From Caryophanales bacterium UBA6356 (GTDB taxonomy: Bacteria > Bacillota_I > Bacilli_A > RFN20 > CAG-826), in the NCBI GenBank assembly GCA_002440125.1, contig DJRQ01000016.1, positions 1,748-33,165 of the forward strand: a stretch of DNA of 31,418 nucleotides, in the 5' to 3' direction. Each line of letters opens with the position of its first letter. Within the stretch, counting starts at the first letter, position 1. Below the pieces are notes generated by a model. The model was not told the DNA's origin. It saw only the letters and a list, made by a program, of their open reading frames with translations, and made no database searches. The position numbers were made by a program, and so were the translations under genes. This document shows positions 15,712 to 23,883 of this stretch, one piece after another.

Positions 15712-16325
15712 AGGAAGAGCAAAAATACCGGAAAGAAGGCTTCTCCCTTATCGTCGGCGTCGATGAAGCGGGAAGGGGCCCTTTGGCAGGTCCGGTTTGT
15801 GCTGCTGCTTGCTTGCTTCCGGCGAATTTTTTAAATGATGAGATTAATGATTCAAAACAATTAACGGAAAAGAAAAGGGAGGCCCTCTTTCCCATTATCA
15901 AGAAGAACGCTTTGTCTTATGGGATTGCTTTTGCTAGCGTTTCTGAAATCGATGAATTCAATATCTATGAGGCGACGAAGATCGCCATGCTTCGAGCTAT
16001 CGAACAAATTCGTGTCCCTTTTGATCTTGTCTTGACCGATGCCATGCCTCTAAAAGGACTAGCCAAGCCTGTCATTCCCATCATCAAAGGCGATGCGAAG
16101 GCGGAATGCATTGCAGCCGCCTCCATCTTGGCAAAGGTTACTCGCGATCATTTTATGATGGAACTCGATAAGCAATACCCTCAGTATGGGTTTAAAAAAC
16201 ATAAAGGATACGGCACGAAAGGGCATTTGGCTGCATTGGAGAAATACGGACCGATCGAAGGGATCCATAGGAAAAGCTTTGCTCCGGTCGCGAAGTTTTT
16301 TCAAAACGAGATTCCTCTCTTTTGA
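15705..16325 (+). CDS. rnhB: Ribonuclease HII
   Basis: A 206-residue enzyme that cuts the RNA strand of RNA-DNA hybrids and removes misincorporated ribonucleotides. The signature VGVDEAGRGPLAGPV gives catalytic D20 and E21. A third acidic residue is in LVLTDAM (about residue 110). IIKGDAKAECIAAASILAKVTRD and GYGTKGHLAAL also match the family. It starts inside the rbgA stop (ATGCTAG). sucCD, which lie between rnhB and dprA in Bacillus, are absent. Confidence 0.96.
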   Translation: MLEEEQKYRKEGFSLIVGVDEAGRGPLAGPVCAAACLLPANFLNDEINDSKQLTEKKREALFPIIKKNALSYGIAFASVSEIDEFNIYEATKIAMLRAIEQIRVPFDLVLTDAMPLKGLAKPVIPIIKGDAKAECIAAASILAKVTRDHFMMELDKQYPQYGFKKHKGYGTKGHLAALEKYGPIEGIHRKSFAPVAKFFQNEIPLF

Positions 16326-16377
16326 TTTTTGAAACGTTTTTTGGGAAAGCCCTCTATCTATGGGTGGAGGTATTTTT

Positions 16378-17193
16378 ATGACTGCAAGAGAAGCCCTTTT
16401 GTCTCTTTCCTTGCAATATCAAGGAAATTGGGATCGAATGTATAAGGCATTGAAAGAAAAAGAAAGGGCGCCGCTAGAACTTATAGGGGAATATGAGAAA
16501 AGTGGCGGAGCCAATTTCATTACCATCATGGATGAGGAGTATCCATCGGATTTCCGCTATCTCAATAAACCACCCCTACTCATTTACTATCGTGGGGATG
16601 TGTCTTTGCTTAAGAACAAGGAAAACACTTTGGCATATATTGGAAGCCGAGACGCTTCTTCTTATGGCTTAAACATGGCGAAAAAGATTGTTGCTGGGTT
16701 AGTTCAAAATGATGTCACGATTTGTACGGGGTTAGCGCGAGGCATTGATGCGGAAGCGGCTAAAACAGCCCTTGACTGCGGTGGGAAGCTTATTGCCGTC
16801 TTAGGGAATGGCATTGATTTTTGTTACCCATCGAAAAATCAAGAGCTTTACGAAAGAGCTGTTCGCTGTGGCCTTGTTCTTAGCGAATATCCCCTTATGA
16901 CAGCGCCATCCAAAGAAAACTTTCCTGCTCGGAATAGAATGGTGGCGGGCCTTAGCAAAGCCGTTTTGGTTGGCGAAGCCTCTCGACGAAGCGGGACTTT
17001 AATCACGGTCCAATATGCATTGAGCATTAGCAAGGATGTGGGGTGCGTTCCTTTTCGTGCCGATGCCGATAGCAGTTGCAACATGCTAATAAAGGATGGG
17101 GCTTATCTTATCGAAAACACCGAAGATGCATTGTGGATGATGGGCAAAAGGGAGAGAAAAGGTCTTTCTGAAAAAATTTCTGGGATGTTATAA
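16378..17193 (+). CDS. dprA: DNA-processing protein DprA (Smf)
   Basis: A 271-residue protein that loads RecA on incoming single-stranded DNA in transformation. The Rossmann core shows YIGSRDASSYGL, TGLARGIDAEAAKTAL, GGKLIAVLGNGIDFCYP, SEYPLMTAPSKENFPARNR and RSGTLITVQYAL. The start is ATG 16378, preceded by GGTGGAGG with a seven-base gap; the upstream in-frame ATG at 16360 would place that site inside the gene. The protein lacks the C-terminal winged helix of longer DprA forms. A 52-base gap separates it from rnhB; a weak promoter there (TTGAAA at 16329) is possible. Confidence 0.95.
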   Translation: MTAREALLSLSLQYQGNWDRMYKALKEKERAPLELIGEYEKSGGANFITIMDEEYPSDFRYLNKPPLLIYYRGDVSLLKNKENTLAYIGSRDASSYGLNMAKKIVAGLVQNDVTICTGLARGIDAEAAKTALDCGGKLIAVLGNGIDFCYPSKNQELYERAVRCGLVLSEYPLMTAPSKENFPARNRMVAGLSKAVLVGEASRRSGTLITVQYALSISKDVGCVPFRADADSSCNMLIKDGAYLIENTEDALWMMGKRERKGLSEKISGML

Positions 17194-17237
17194 ATAATTA
17201 CCTTATTTATATAGGGCGGTTCTTCATATCACCTGCG

Positions 17238-17266
17238 TTGACAAGTTGTTTTTGCGTTCCTAGACT
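17238..17266 (+). promoter_or_regulatory. Promoter of topA-trmFO-xerC
   Basis: A perfect TTGACA at 17238-17243 and TAGACT at 17261-17266 are 17 bases apart. The predicted start is near 17273, giving a 17-base leader. In that leader TCCG/CGGA (17272-17284) could loop out the AAAGG of the ribosome site. Confidence 0.65.
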
Positions 17267-17289
17267 TACTATCCGAAAGGCGGACTGTC

Positions 17290-19419
17290 ATGAAATTAGT
17301 TATCGTTGAGTCTCCAAAAAAATGTGACACAATAGGCGGCTTCCTTGGCTCTGACTACCAAGTAATGGCTTCGCAAGGCCATATTTGCGATTTGAGCACT
17401 CGGGGCAAAGGTGGCCTTGGGATCGACATCGATCACGATTTCAAACCCGACTTCGTTATTAGCAAAAACAAAAAGGCAATCGTCGCCAATCTTAAAGCCG
17501 CAGCGAAAAAGGCGGACCAAGTCCTTCTTGCTACCGACCCTGATCGCGAAGGGGAGGCGATTTCCTGGCATTTGGCCCAAGTTTTAGGCCTATCCGTCCC
17601 TGATACCAAGCGCCTTCGTTTCCAAGAAATTACCCGTCCTGCTATCGAGGCGGCGTTAAAGACCGATGATCATATCGATATGAACCTTGTGAATTCACAA
17701 GAAACGCGGCGCATGTATGATCGCATCATCGGTTTTAAGCTTTCTTCCCTTCTCCAAAAGAAAATCGGCGCCCAAAGCGCGGGACGTGTTCAAAGCGCGA
17801 CTCTTCGCATGATTGTTGACAATGACGAAGAAATAAAAGCATTTAAACCGGAAGAATATTGGACTTTGGATATTACTCTCGATATTAATGGCACTAAATT
17901 GGTCGCCTCCTTAGACAAAGTCGATGGGAAACCAGTCTCCATCCATAGCAAAGACGAAGCGGAAGCTCTTTTGGGCCGTTTGTCGGATTCTTATCCGTTA
18001 ACGAAACTCGAGACTTCCAAAAAAAGGATTCCCAGCAAGCTTCCCTTTACGACGAGCACGATGCAGCAAGAGGCATATAATCGTTTCCATTTTTCGACAA
18101 GCAAAACGCAATCCATCGCCCAACAACTCTACGAGGGCTTGGATGTCAATGGCGAACATGTCGGTTTAATCACCTATATGCGTACGGATAGCACCCGTAT
18201 TAGCAAAGAGTTCTTTGAACGACACGCAAAACCCTTCATTTTGGAACGTTTTGGACCGGAATATCTTGGCTACATCAAAGTCAACAAATCCAAGGAAAGA
18301 ATCCAAGATGCCCACGAAGCCATTCGTCCGACTGGCACGCATCGCACGCCCGAAATCGTGGCGAAATACGTTGATGCTGACTCCGCTAAACTCTATCGGT
18401 TAATCTATGATCGTGCTTTAGCATCGTTGATGACGGATAAAATTGATGAGGTTTCTACGGCTTATTTCGAAAAAAATGGCCTTCTTTTCAAAGCGAATGG
18501 ATGTCGCGTGCTTTTTAAAGGCTACGAAATTCTTTATGGTGAGTTCGAAGAAGACGAATCAAAACTCCTTCCACCCTTAAAGGAAGGCGAGTCCTATTCC
18601 TTTCTCGATAAAGACTTAGAACAAAAATTCACCAAGGCGCCTGCCCGCTTTACCGAAGCCAAGGTCGTTAAGATGATGGAGGAGAAGGGAATTGGAAGAC
18701 CGAGCACTTACGCGAGTACTATTAAAACCCTTTTGACGCGAGGTTACGTCACTTCTAAGGGCGGCGTTTTGACGCCGACCGAAGAAGGAACGCGTACCAC
18801 AGTGGTTCTTGAGAAATATTTCCCAGAGATTGTCAGCACGAAATACACGGCGGACATGGAAAACGAACTTGACCAAGTGGAAATGGGAAGGCTCACCCGG
18901 TTAGAAGCCATGAACAACTTCTATGGACCTTTCATCAAAAAATACGATGAAGTGGCTCAAAAGATGTACAAAGATCCAGCTCAGGAAACGGGCGAGATGT
19001 GTCCTTTATGCGGTTCTCCTTTGGTTATAAAAAAGAGCCGATATGGCAATTTCGTCGCTTGCTCGAACTACCCCGCCTGCCATTACATTAAGAAAAAAGA
19101 AAAGGAACCTGCCAAAGAGACGGGCGAGATGTGCCCACTTTGTGGAAAACCTTTGGTCGTTCGAAAAGATAAAAAAGGACGTGAATTTATCGCTTGTAGC
19201 GGTTATCCCGCCTGCCATTACATTAAAGGCAGCGAGAATAACGCCGACGGCCAACGAAAGAAAACCGAATACACCGAAAAGGACTATATTAAGCCTTGCC
19301 CGAAGTGCAAGGATGGCCATCTTGTTATCAAACATGGCAAAAAAGTCGATTTCTTAGGTTGCACGAATTATCCGCGATGCCATTATCATGAGTGGCTTCC
19401 AAAGGAACCGAAAAAATAA
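17290..19419 (+). CDS. topA: DNA topoisomerase I
   Basis: A 709-residue type IA topoisomerase that relaxes negative supercoils. The Toprim domain starts at residue 1 (KLVIVESPKKCDTIGGFLG) and includes TDPDREGEAISWHL (about 79-92). The active-site Tyr is Y296 in LITYMRTDSTRIS. Three four-cysteine zinc fingers follow from about residue 570: CPLCGSPL with CSNYPAC, CPLCGKPL with CSGYPAC, and CPKCKDGH with CTNYPRC. The first two are near copies. The ribosome site is AAAGGCGG. It is followed after seven bases by trmFO, as in Bacillus. Confidence 0.97.
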   Translation: MKLVIVESPKKCDTIGGFLGSDYQVMASQGHICDLSTRGKGGLGIDIDHDFKPDFVISKNKKAIVANLKAAAKKADQVLLATDPDREGEAISWHLAQVLGLSVPDTKRLRFQEITRPAIEAALKTDDHIDMNLVNSQETRRMYDRIIGFKLSSLLQKKIGAQSAGRVQSATLRMIVDNDEEIKAFKPEEYWTLDITLDINGTKLVASLDKVDGKPVSIHSKDEAEALLGRLSDSYPLTKLETSKKRIPSKLPFTTSTMQQEAYNRFHFSTSKTQSIAQQLYEGLDVNGEHVGLITYMRTDSTRISKEFFERHAKPFILERFGPEYLGYIKVNKSKERIQDAHEAIRPTGTHRTPEIVAKYVDADSAKLYRLIYDRALASLMTDKIDEVSTAYFEKNGLLFKANGCRVLFKGYEILYGEFEEDESKLLPPLKEGESYSFLDKDLEQKFTKAPARFTEAKVVKMMEEKGIGRPSTYASTIKTLLTRGYVTSKGGVLTPTEEGTRTTVVLEKYFPEIVSTKYTADMENELDQVEMGRLTRLEAMNNFYGPFIKKYDEVAQKMYKDPAQETGEMCPLCGSPLVIKKSRYGNFVACSNYPACHYIKKKEKEPAKETGEMCPLCGKPLVVRKDKKGREFIACSGYPACHYIKGSENNADGQRKKTEYTEKDYIKPCPKCKDGHLVIKHGKKVDFLGCTNYPRCHYHEWLPKEPKK
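18985..19227 (+). repeat. Tandem zinc-finger repeat inside topA
   Basis: Two units, 18985-19092 and 19117-19227, encode nearly the same zinc-ribbon: ETGEMCPLCG at the start and YPACHYIK at the end. They match closely at DNA level as well, including the shared ACGGGCGAGATGTG, which points to internal duplication. A third finger (about 19285-19400) is more diverged. Confidence 0.75.
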
Positions 19420-19426
19420 GATTTCA

Positions 19427-20713
19427 ATGAAGAACGTTATTGTAATTGGCGGCGGTCTTGCCGGAAGTGAAGCGGCTTATTATCTGCTCAAAGAAGGTTT
19501 TTCCGTCACTCTTGTCGAAAGACGGCCAAAAGTCTCTGATGGTGCGCACCAAACCCCTTATTTTGGGGAACTCGTTTGTTCTAATTCCTTAAAGAGCAAA
19601 AAACTTGATAACGCTTGTGGGCTCCTTAAGGAAGAGATGAGGTCTTTAGGCTCCCTTACGATGGAAGTGGCCGAAAAGACGGAAGTTCCAGCTGGGAACG
19701 CCTTGTCGGTAGATCGTTTGTCTTTTGCCAAAGAGATCACGGAAAAACTGAAGTCTTTCCCAAATTTCGATGTTCGAAGCGAAGAATGCGTTTCTTTGCC
19801 GAAAGATGTTCCGGCCATTTTGGCGACAGGGCCCTTGACTAATGGCCCCCTTTTGGAAGCGATTTCCTCGCTAGTCGGAGCGAAGAACCTTTCTTTCTTT
19901 GACGCTTCCGCTCCCATCGTCAAAAAGGAAAGCATCGATTTTTCTATCGCCTATTATAAATCCCGCTTCGAACAAGACGACGCCGCTTACATCAATTGTC
20001 CGATGAGCAAAGAGCAGTACTACACTTTTGTGACGGAATTAGTAAACGCCAAAAGAGCTACTCTTCATGAATTCGACACCCATTATTTCGAAGGCTGCAT
20101 GCCTTTGGAAGTGATGGCTTCCCGAGGGATCGAGACCCTTCGCCATGGCCCTTTAAAACCATTTGGATTAGAGAAAGAGAAAGGCGATCGCCCTTATGCA
20201 GTTATCCAACTTCGGCAAGATAATATGCTTGGAGATCTTTATAACATCGTCGGCTTCCAGACAAACCTTACTTATCCCGAACAAAAACGTGTTTTCTCCC
20301 TCATTCCCGGCTTAGAACGGGCGGAGTTTGTTCGTTATGGCCTTATGCATCGGAATTCTTATATCAATTCCCCTCTCGCTTTGAATGAGGATCTTTCCCT
20401 TGTCGCTCTCCCGAATGTTCTTGTGGCGGGACAATTAACGGGCGTCGAAGGCTATGTCGAAAGCGCTGCTATTGGAATTGTTGCTGGAATAAACTTGGCC
20501 CGTAAATTAACTTCGAAGGTTCCTCTTGATGTCCCCCAAGAAACGGTTTTAGGCGCTTTGATCGATTATATCCTTCACGCGAAAGGACGCTTCTTTTCGC
20601 CAATGAATGCCAATTGGGCTCTTTTTCCCTCTTCCAAAAAAGAGACGAGAAATGTGACGATTGAGGCTTCTTTGGAAGCCATAAAGAGTTATTCTAAATG
20701 CATCCATGAATAA
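19427..20713 (+). CDS. trmFO: Folate-dependent tRNA (uracil-54-C5)-methyltransferase TrmFO
   Basis: A 428-residue flavoenzyme that makes m5U54 in the tRNA T-loop using methylene-tetrahydrofolate and FADH2. The N-terminal dinucleotide fold is VIVIGGGLAGSEAAYYL. Family stretches include ELVCSNSLKS, DRPYAVIQLRQDN, YNIVGFQTNLTYPEQKRVF, MHRNSYINSP and VAGQLTGVEGYVESAAIGI. The start at 19427 fits the FAD fold; the in-frame ATG at 19388 lies inside topA and is rejected. The ribosome site is weak, so coupling with topA is likely. It overlaps xerC by eight bases (ATGAATAA). Confidence 0.97.
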   Translation: MKNVIVIGGGLAGSEAAYYLLKEGFSVTLVERRPKVSDGAHQTPYFGELVCSNSLKSKKLDNACGLLKEEMRSLGSLTMEVAEKTEVPAGNALSVDRLSFAKEITEKLKSFPNFDVRSEECVSLPKDVPAILATGPLTNGPLLEAISSLVGAKNLSFFDASAPIVKKESIDFSIAYYKSRFEQDDAAYINCPMSKEQYYTFVTELVNAKRATLHEFDTHYFEGCMPLEVMASRGIETLRHGPLKPFGLEKEKGDRPYAVIQLRQDNMLGDLYNIVGFQTNLTYPEQKRVFSLIPGLERAEFVRYGLMHRNSYINSPLALNEDLSLVALPNVLVAGQLTGVEGYVESAAIGIVAGINLARKLTSKVPLDVPQETVLGALIDYILHAKGRFFSPMNANWALFPSSKKETRNVTIEASLEAIKSYSKCIHE

Positions 20714-21620
20714 GCCTGAAGCGGAGTACATTTCTTATTTAAGAATTCGAAGATATAGCTCGAAAACGATTGATGCATATACGAAGGATATCGATGCTTT
20801 TTTTGATTTTCTCCTGCAAAACGGCCTTCTTTTTGATTCCTTGAGTAAAAAAGACTTGCGTCTTTATTTATCACATGAGTTGGAGCGCGGGGAGAGCAAA
20901 AGGTCCACTCAAAGGAGAATGAGCGCATTGCGCGGCTTCTATCGTTTCCTTCAAAAAAACGACTATATCGACGTCAATCCCTTCGTTCGCGCCTCAAGTC
21001 CTAAAGCCCCTTTAAGGTTCCCAGAGGTTCTAAACGAAGCGGAAATGGGATTGCTTCTTTCTTCGAACAAAGAAAGGACGGATTTCCTAAGCGTTCGCGA
21101 TCAAGCGATACTGGAGCTTTTGTTTGATTCTGGTATGCGAGCAAGCGAGCTGACTTCCTTCACTTATCGGCAAATCGATTGGCGAAGCCGAATGATTCGA
21201 GTCCTCGGGAAGGGCTCGAAGGAAAGACTTGTCCCATTTGGCAATGAAACTTTGAAAACGATGGAACTCTATTGGAAAGAAACAAGGCCTCTTCTTCTCG
21301 CTAAGGCTAAGAAGAAGCGAAACGACGCTTTCTTTTTGAATGCTTCGGGTGGGAACCTTACGATACGGGGGCTGGAATTCATTCTTCGAGAGGTGACAAA
21401 GAAATGCGATTTGAAGCTTTCGATTCACCCGCATGAGCTTCGACACACTTTCGCCACAAGGCTCCTTGATAACGGGGCCGATCTTCGCTTGATTCAGACT
21501 TTGCTTGGCCATAAATCGCTTGATACGACTACTATTTACACTCATGTTTCTCGAAAGAAACTCAAAAAAGAATACGAAACCTTTTTTCCTAGGGAAGAAG
21601 GGAAAAAAGAAAAGAAGTGA
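20706..21620 (+). CDS. xerC: Tyrosine recombinase XerC/XerD type
   Basis: A 304-residue site-specific recombinase, probably resolving chromosome dimers at dif. The N-terminal SAM-like core-binding domain covers about 1-85. The catalytic domain has R145 in DSGMRASEL, H243 and R246 in HPHELRHTF, the GHKS motif (about 267), and the nucleophile Y278 in TTTIYTHVS. The gene follows trmFO as xerC (codV) does in Bacillus; I cannot separate XerC from XerD by sequence alone. hslV, hslU and codY, which come next in Bacillus, are absent. The C-terminus is Lys/Glu-rich. A weak terminator follows directly. Confidence 0.93.
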   Translation: MNKPEAEYISYLRIRRYSSKTIDAYTKDIDAFFDFLLQNGLLFDSLSKKDLRLYLSHELERGESKRSTQRRMSALRGFYRFLQKNDYIDVNPFVRASSPKAPLRFPEVLNEAEMGLLLSSNKERTDFLSVRDQAILELLFDSGMRASELTSFTYRQIDWRSRMIRVLGKGSKERLVPFGNETLKTMELYWKETRPLLLAKAKKKRNDAFFLNASGGNLTIRGLEFILREVTKKCDLKLSIHPHELRHTFATRLLDNGADLRLIQTLLGHKSLDTTTIYTHVSRKKLKKEYETFFPREEGKKEKK

Positions 21621-21638
21621 CATTTTGCAAATGTTTTT
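21620..21638 (+). terminator. Weak AT-rich terminator after xerC
   Basis: ACATTT at 21620-21625 pairs with AAATGT at 21629-21634, followed by T. The stem is short and AT-rich, so termination may be partial. Confidence 0.45.
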
Positions 21639-21745
21639 CAATTTTTGTGATTTCTATTCTTAAAAAACTAAGAAAGCAATTTGCTTTTGAAGACCACTTC
21701 CTATGGAAGAAACTTCATATTTTCCTTCTAGAGGCGGTTATCAAG

Positions 21746-21754
21746 TGGTATAAT
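21746..21754 (+). promoter_or_regulatory. Extended -10 promoter of rpsB-tsf
   Basis: TG at 21746-21747, one base, then a perfect TATAAT at 21749-21754. The -35 region (TTCTAG at 21726) is poor, as is common with an extended -10. The start is expected near 21761. Confidence 0.75.
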
Positions 21755-21760
21755 CACGCT

Positions 21761-21896
21761 CGGCTCTTCTAAGGGAGAGCTAATACGCACCTCGTGGATC
21801 AAACGCCGTGTTCCTTAACGGGCGAAACAGCTTAAAAAGCGTTAAGGTGGTCAGTTTCTGGAAGCGGGGGAGGCTAAAACAAATGGAGGTCACCAA
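21761..21896 (+). promoter_or_regulatory. Structured leader RNA of rpsB-tsf with possible pseudoknot
   Basis: A leader of about 136 bases, the longest in the window. Hairpin 1 is GCTCTTC (21763-21769) with GGAGAGC (21774-21780), at the very 5' end. Hairpin 2 is a perfect eight-base stem, CCTTAACG (21813-21820) with CGTTAAGG (21840-21847), and has a 19-base loop. The first four loop bases, GGCG (21821-21824), can pair with CGCC at 21804-21807 upstream, giving an H-type pseudoknot. The ribosome site GGAGGT is at 21885-21890. Ribosomal-protein leaders usually serve autoregulation, here perhaps by S2; that is inference. Confidence 0.6.
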
Positions 21897-22895
21897 ATGA
21901 GTGACGAAATCAAGACTGAGGCTGCTATCGAAGAAGCAAAGCCTGCCGAGCCTACAATGGCTGAAATCCTTCATGATCCCAATGCTCCGATCATGACGAT
22001 GAAAAAACTTCTCGGAGCGGGTGTCCACTTCGGACATCAAACGCGTCGTTGGAACCCAAAGATGAGCAAATTCATCTATGGCGCGAGAAACGGCATTTAC
22101 ATCATCGATCTTACCAAGACTTGCGCCCAAGTGACTTTGGCCTACGCCAAGCTCAAGAGCATCGTCGATGAAGGTGGCAAAGTGCTCTTTGTGGGAACCA
22201 AAGACGTCGCCAAACAAATCGTCCAAGACGAAGCCATTCGCAGCGGCTCTTTCTATATCAGCAACCGTTGGCTTGGCGGAACCCTTACCAATTTCCGTAC
22301 TATTCAAGCTCGCATCAAACGCTTAAAAGAGCTTGAAACAATGCGTGATGATGGAACCTTCGATTCTCTTCCGAAAAAGGAAGTTGCCATTCTCAAGAAA
22401 GAACTTGAAAAGCTTTCTCGCAACCTTGAAGGCATTAAAGAAATGCGTCGTCTTCCACAAGCGATTGTCGTTGACGATCCAACCATCGAACACAATGCGA
22501 TTGCGGAAGCCCGCAAACTCCACATTTTGACTTTTGCCATTTGCGATACGAGCGATGACCCCGATATGGTCGACTTCGCTATCCCATCCAACAACGATGC
22601 CGCAAGCGCCGTTAAGCTCCTTATCGGAACCATGGCCGATGCGGTCAGCGAGTCCAAAGGTGGCGTCACCGAATTCGCCTATGTTGTCGATGAAGGCGAA
22701 GAAGCGACGATGAAGGACGCTATCCGCAATGCCGATGCGGCGAATGAACAACGTAAGGCTGCTCTGCGCGCGGCTCGTCAAGAACGCGAAGAACGTCAAA
22801 AGAAGCTTCAAGCGGAACGCGCTGCTCGTTACCGCGAACGCCAAGCTGCCGCTGCCGCTCCAGCTGCTCCGGCCGCTAACGAAAAGAAAGACTAA
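21897..22895 (+). CDS. rpsB: 30S ribosomal protein S2, extended at both ends
   Basis: A 332-residue S2; typical bacterial S2 is about 240-260. The core (about residues 35-260) has MKKLLGAGVHFGHQTRRWNPKM, YIIDLTKT, FVGTKDVAKQIV, SFYISNRWLGGTLTNFRTI and DDPTIEHNAIAEARKL. An acidic N-terminal extension of about 32 residues precedes it. A C-terminal arm of about 60 residues, rich in Arg/Glu/Gln then Ala/Pro, follows. ATG 21897 is fixed by GGAGGT. S2 sits on the 30S cyclic back and contacts S1 in E. coli. tsf follows after 17 bases. Confidence 0.96.
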   Translation: MSDEIKTEAAIEEAKPAEPTMAEILHDPNAPIMTMKKLLGAGVHFGHQTRRWNPKMSKFIYGARNGIYIIDLTKTCAQVTLAYAKLKSIVDEGGKVLFVGTKDVAKQIVQDEAIRSGSFYISNRWLGGTLTNFRTIQARIKRLKELETMRDDGTFDSLPKKEVAILKKELEKLSRNLEGIKEMRRLPQAIVVDDPTIEHNAIAEARKLHILTFAICDTSDDPDMVDFAIPSNNDAASAVKLLIGTMADAVSESKGGVTEFAYVVDEGEEATMKDAIRNADAANEQRKAALRAARQEREERQKKLQAERAARYRERQAAAAAPAAPAANEKKD

Positions 22896-22912
22896 TCTCA
22901 AAGGAGACTAAA

Positions 22913-23749
22913 ATGGCTGAGAAAAACGTTATTGAAGCCATCAAGGCCCTCCGTGAACGCACGGGTGCTGGCATGATGGATTGCAAACACGCTCTCGAAG
23001 AAACGAACTTTGACATGGAGAAGGCCGTCGACTGGCTCCGTGAAAAAGGCATTGCCAAGGCCGCCAAACGTGCGAATAGAACGGCCGCTGAAGGTCTTGC
23101 CGCTGTGAAGACTTGCGACAAATGTGGCCGTGGCGCCATTGTCGAAGTCAATTGCGAAACGGACTTTGTGAGCGCTAGCGATAAATTCCACGCTTTCGCG
23201 GATGGTGCTGTCGCTACCATTCTTGAGAAGGATCCAAAGACCTTCGAAGAGGCCGAAAAGGATGTTGAACAGCTCAAAGAAGATACCGCTTTGGCGACTG
23301 GCGAAAAAACCGCTTTCCGTCGTTATGCGATATTGGCGAAGACTGCCGAACAAGGCTTTGGGAGCTATATCCACATGGGTGGAAAGATCGGCGTCCTTCT
23401 TGTTTTGGCGAAAAAAGACGATGAGCTCGCTGCTCAAGTGGCGATGCATATCGCTGCCAACGCCCCCGAATTCATCACTTTAGCGGATGTTCCTGCCGCT
23501 ATCAGAGAACGTGAAAAAGGCGTTGCCACTGCCGAAGTTGCTGCGGATCCCAAACTTATCAATAAGCCAGAAGCTGTGAAAGCCCAAATCATCGAACGCA
23601 AAGTCGATAAAGTGCTTTCTCAAAGCTGCCTCGAATTCCAAAAATGGCTTCTCGACGAGAGCAAGACCGTTGCCCAAGTCCTCAAAGAAAAAGACAATTC
23701 CGTCGTTTCCTTCGTCCGCTATCAAGTTGGTGAAGGAATCACTGCTTAA
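22913..23749 (+). CDS. tsf: Elongation factor Ts
   Basis: A 278-residue nucleotide exchange factor for EF-Tu. The N-terminal UBA-like region has the signature RTGAGMMDCKHALEE (about residues 16-30), followed by the TDFV motif in VEVNCETDFVSASDKF (about 76-91) and the coiled-coil region beyond residue 180. The ribosome site AAAGGAGA is seven bases upstream. It is co-transcribed with rpsB, the usual arrangement, and a strong terminator ends the unit. Confidence 0.97.
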   Translation: MAEKNVIEAIKALRERTGAGMMDCKHALEETNFDMEKAVDWLREKGIAKAAKRANRTAAEGLAAVKTCDKCGRGAIVEVNCETDFVSASDKFHAFADGAVATILEKDPKTFEEAEKDVEQLKEDTALATGEKTAFRRYAILAKTAEQGFGSYIHMGGKIGVLLVLAKKDDELAAQVAMHIAANAPEFITLADVPAAIREREKGVATAEVAADPKLINKPEAVKAQIIERKVDKVLSQSCLEFQKWLLDESKTVAQVLKEKDNSVVSFVRYQVGEGITA

Positions 23750-23765
23750 TTTCTGTTCTTTGCTA

Positions 23766-23796
23766 AGCGCCTGGTTGCTTTAACCGGGCGCTTTTT
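23766..23796 (+). terminator. Strong terminator after rpsB-tsf
   Basis: An eleven-base stem with one G-U pair, AGCGCCTGGTT at 23766-23776 with AACCGGGCGCT at 23782-23792, and loop GCTTT, is followed by T. It separates rpsB-tsf from pyrH-frr. Confidence 0.9.
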
Positions 23797-23871
23797 CATA
23801 TCGAAGGGCATTTGGTTGCGTTTTGTTCTTTCTCTTGCCTTTATCGTCTTTTTTAGTTTCTATGTTTGACT

Positions 23872-23877
23872 TATAAT
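23872..23877 (+). promoter_or_regulatory. -10 box of pyrH-frr, predicted leaderless
   Basis: A perfect TATAAT at 23872-23877 lies six bases before the pyrH ATG at 23884, so the first transcribed base should be the A of the ATG. The -35 position holds only T-rich sequence. Confidence 0.7.
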
Positions 23878-23883
23878 AACGAC

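Noticed and set aside
17190..17206. AAATAA/TTATTT hairpin after dprA as a terminator
   Set aside because: The stem is only A-T pairs with no T run behind it, so termination cannot be supported.
18985..19227. CRISPR-like or mobile repeat
   Set aside because: The two similar units are in frame in topA and encode zinc fingers; there are no spacers and no further copies.
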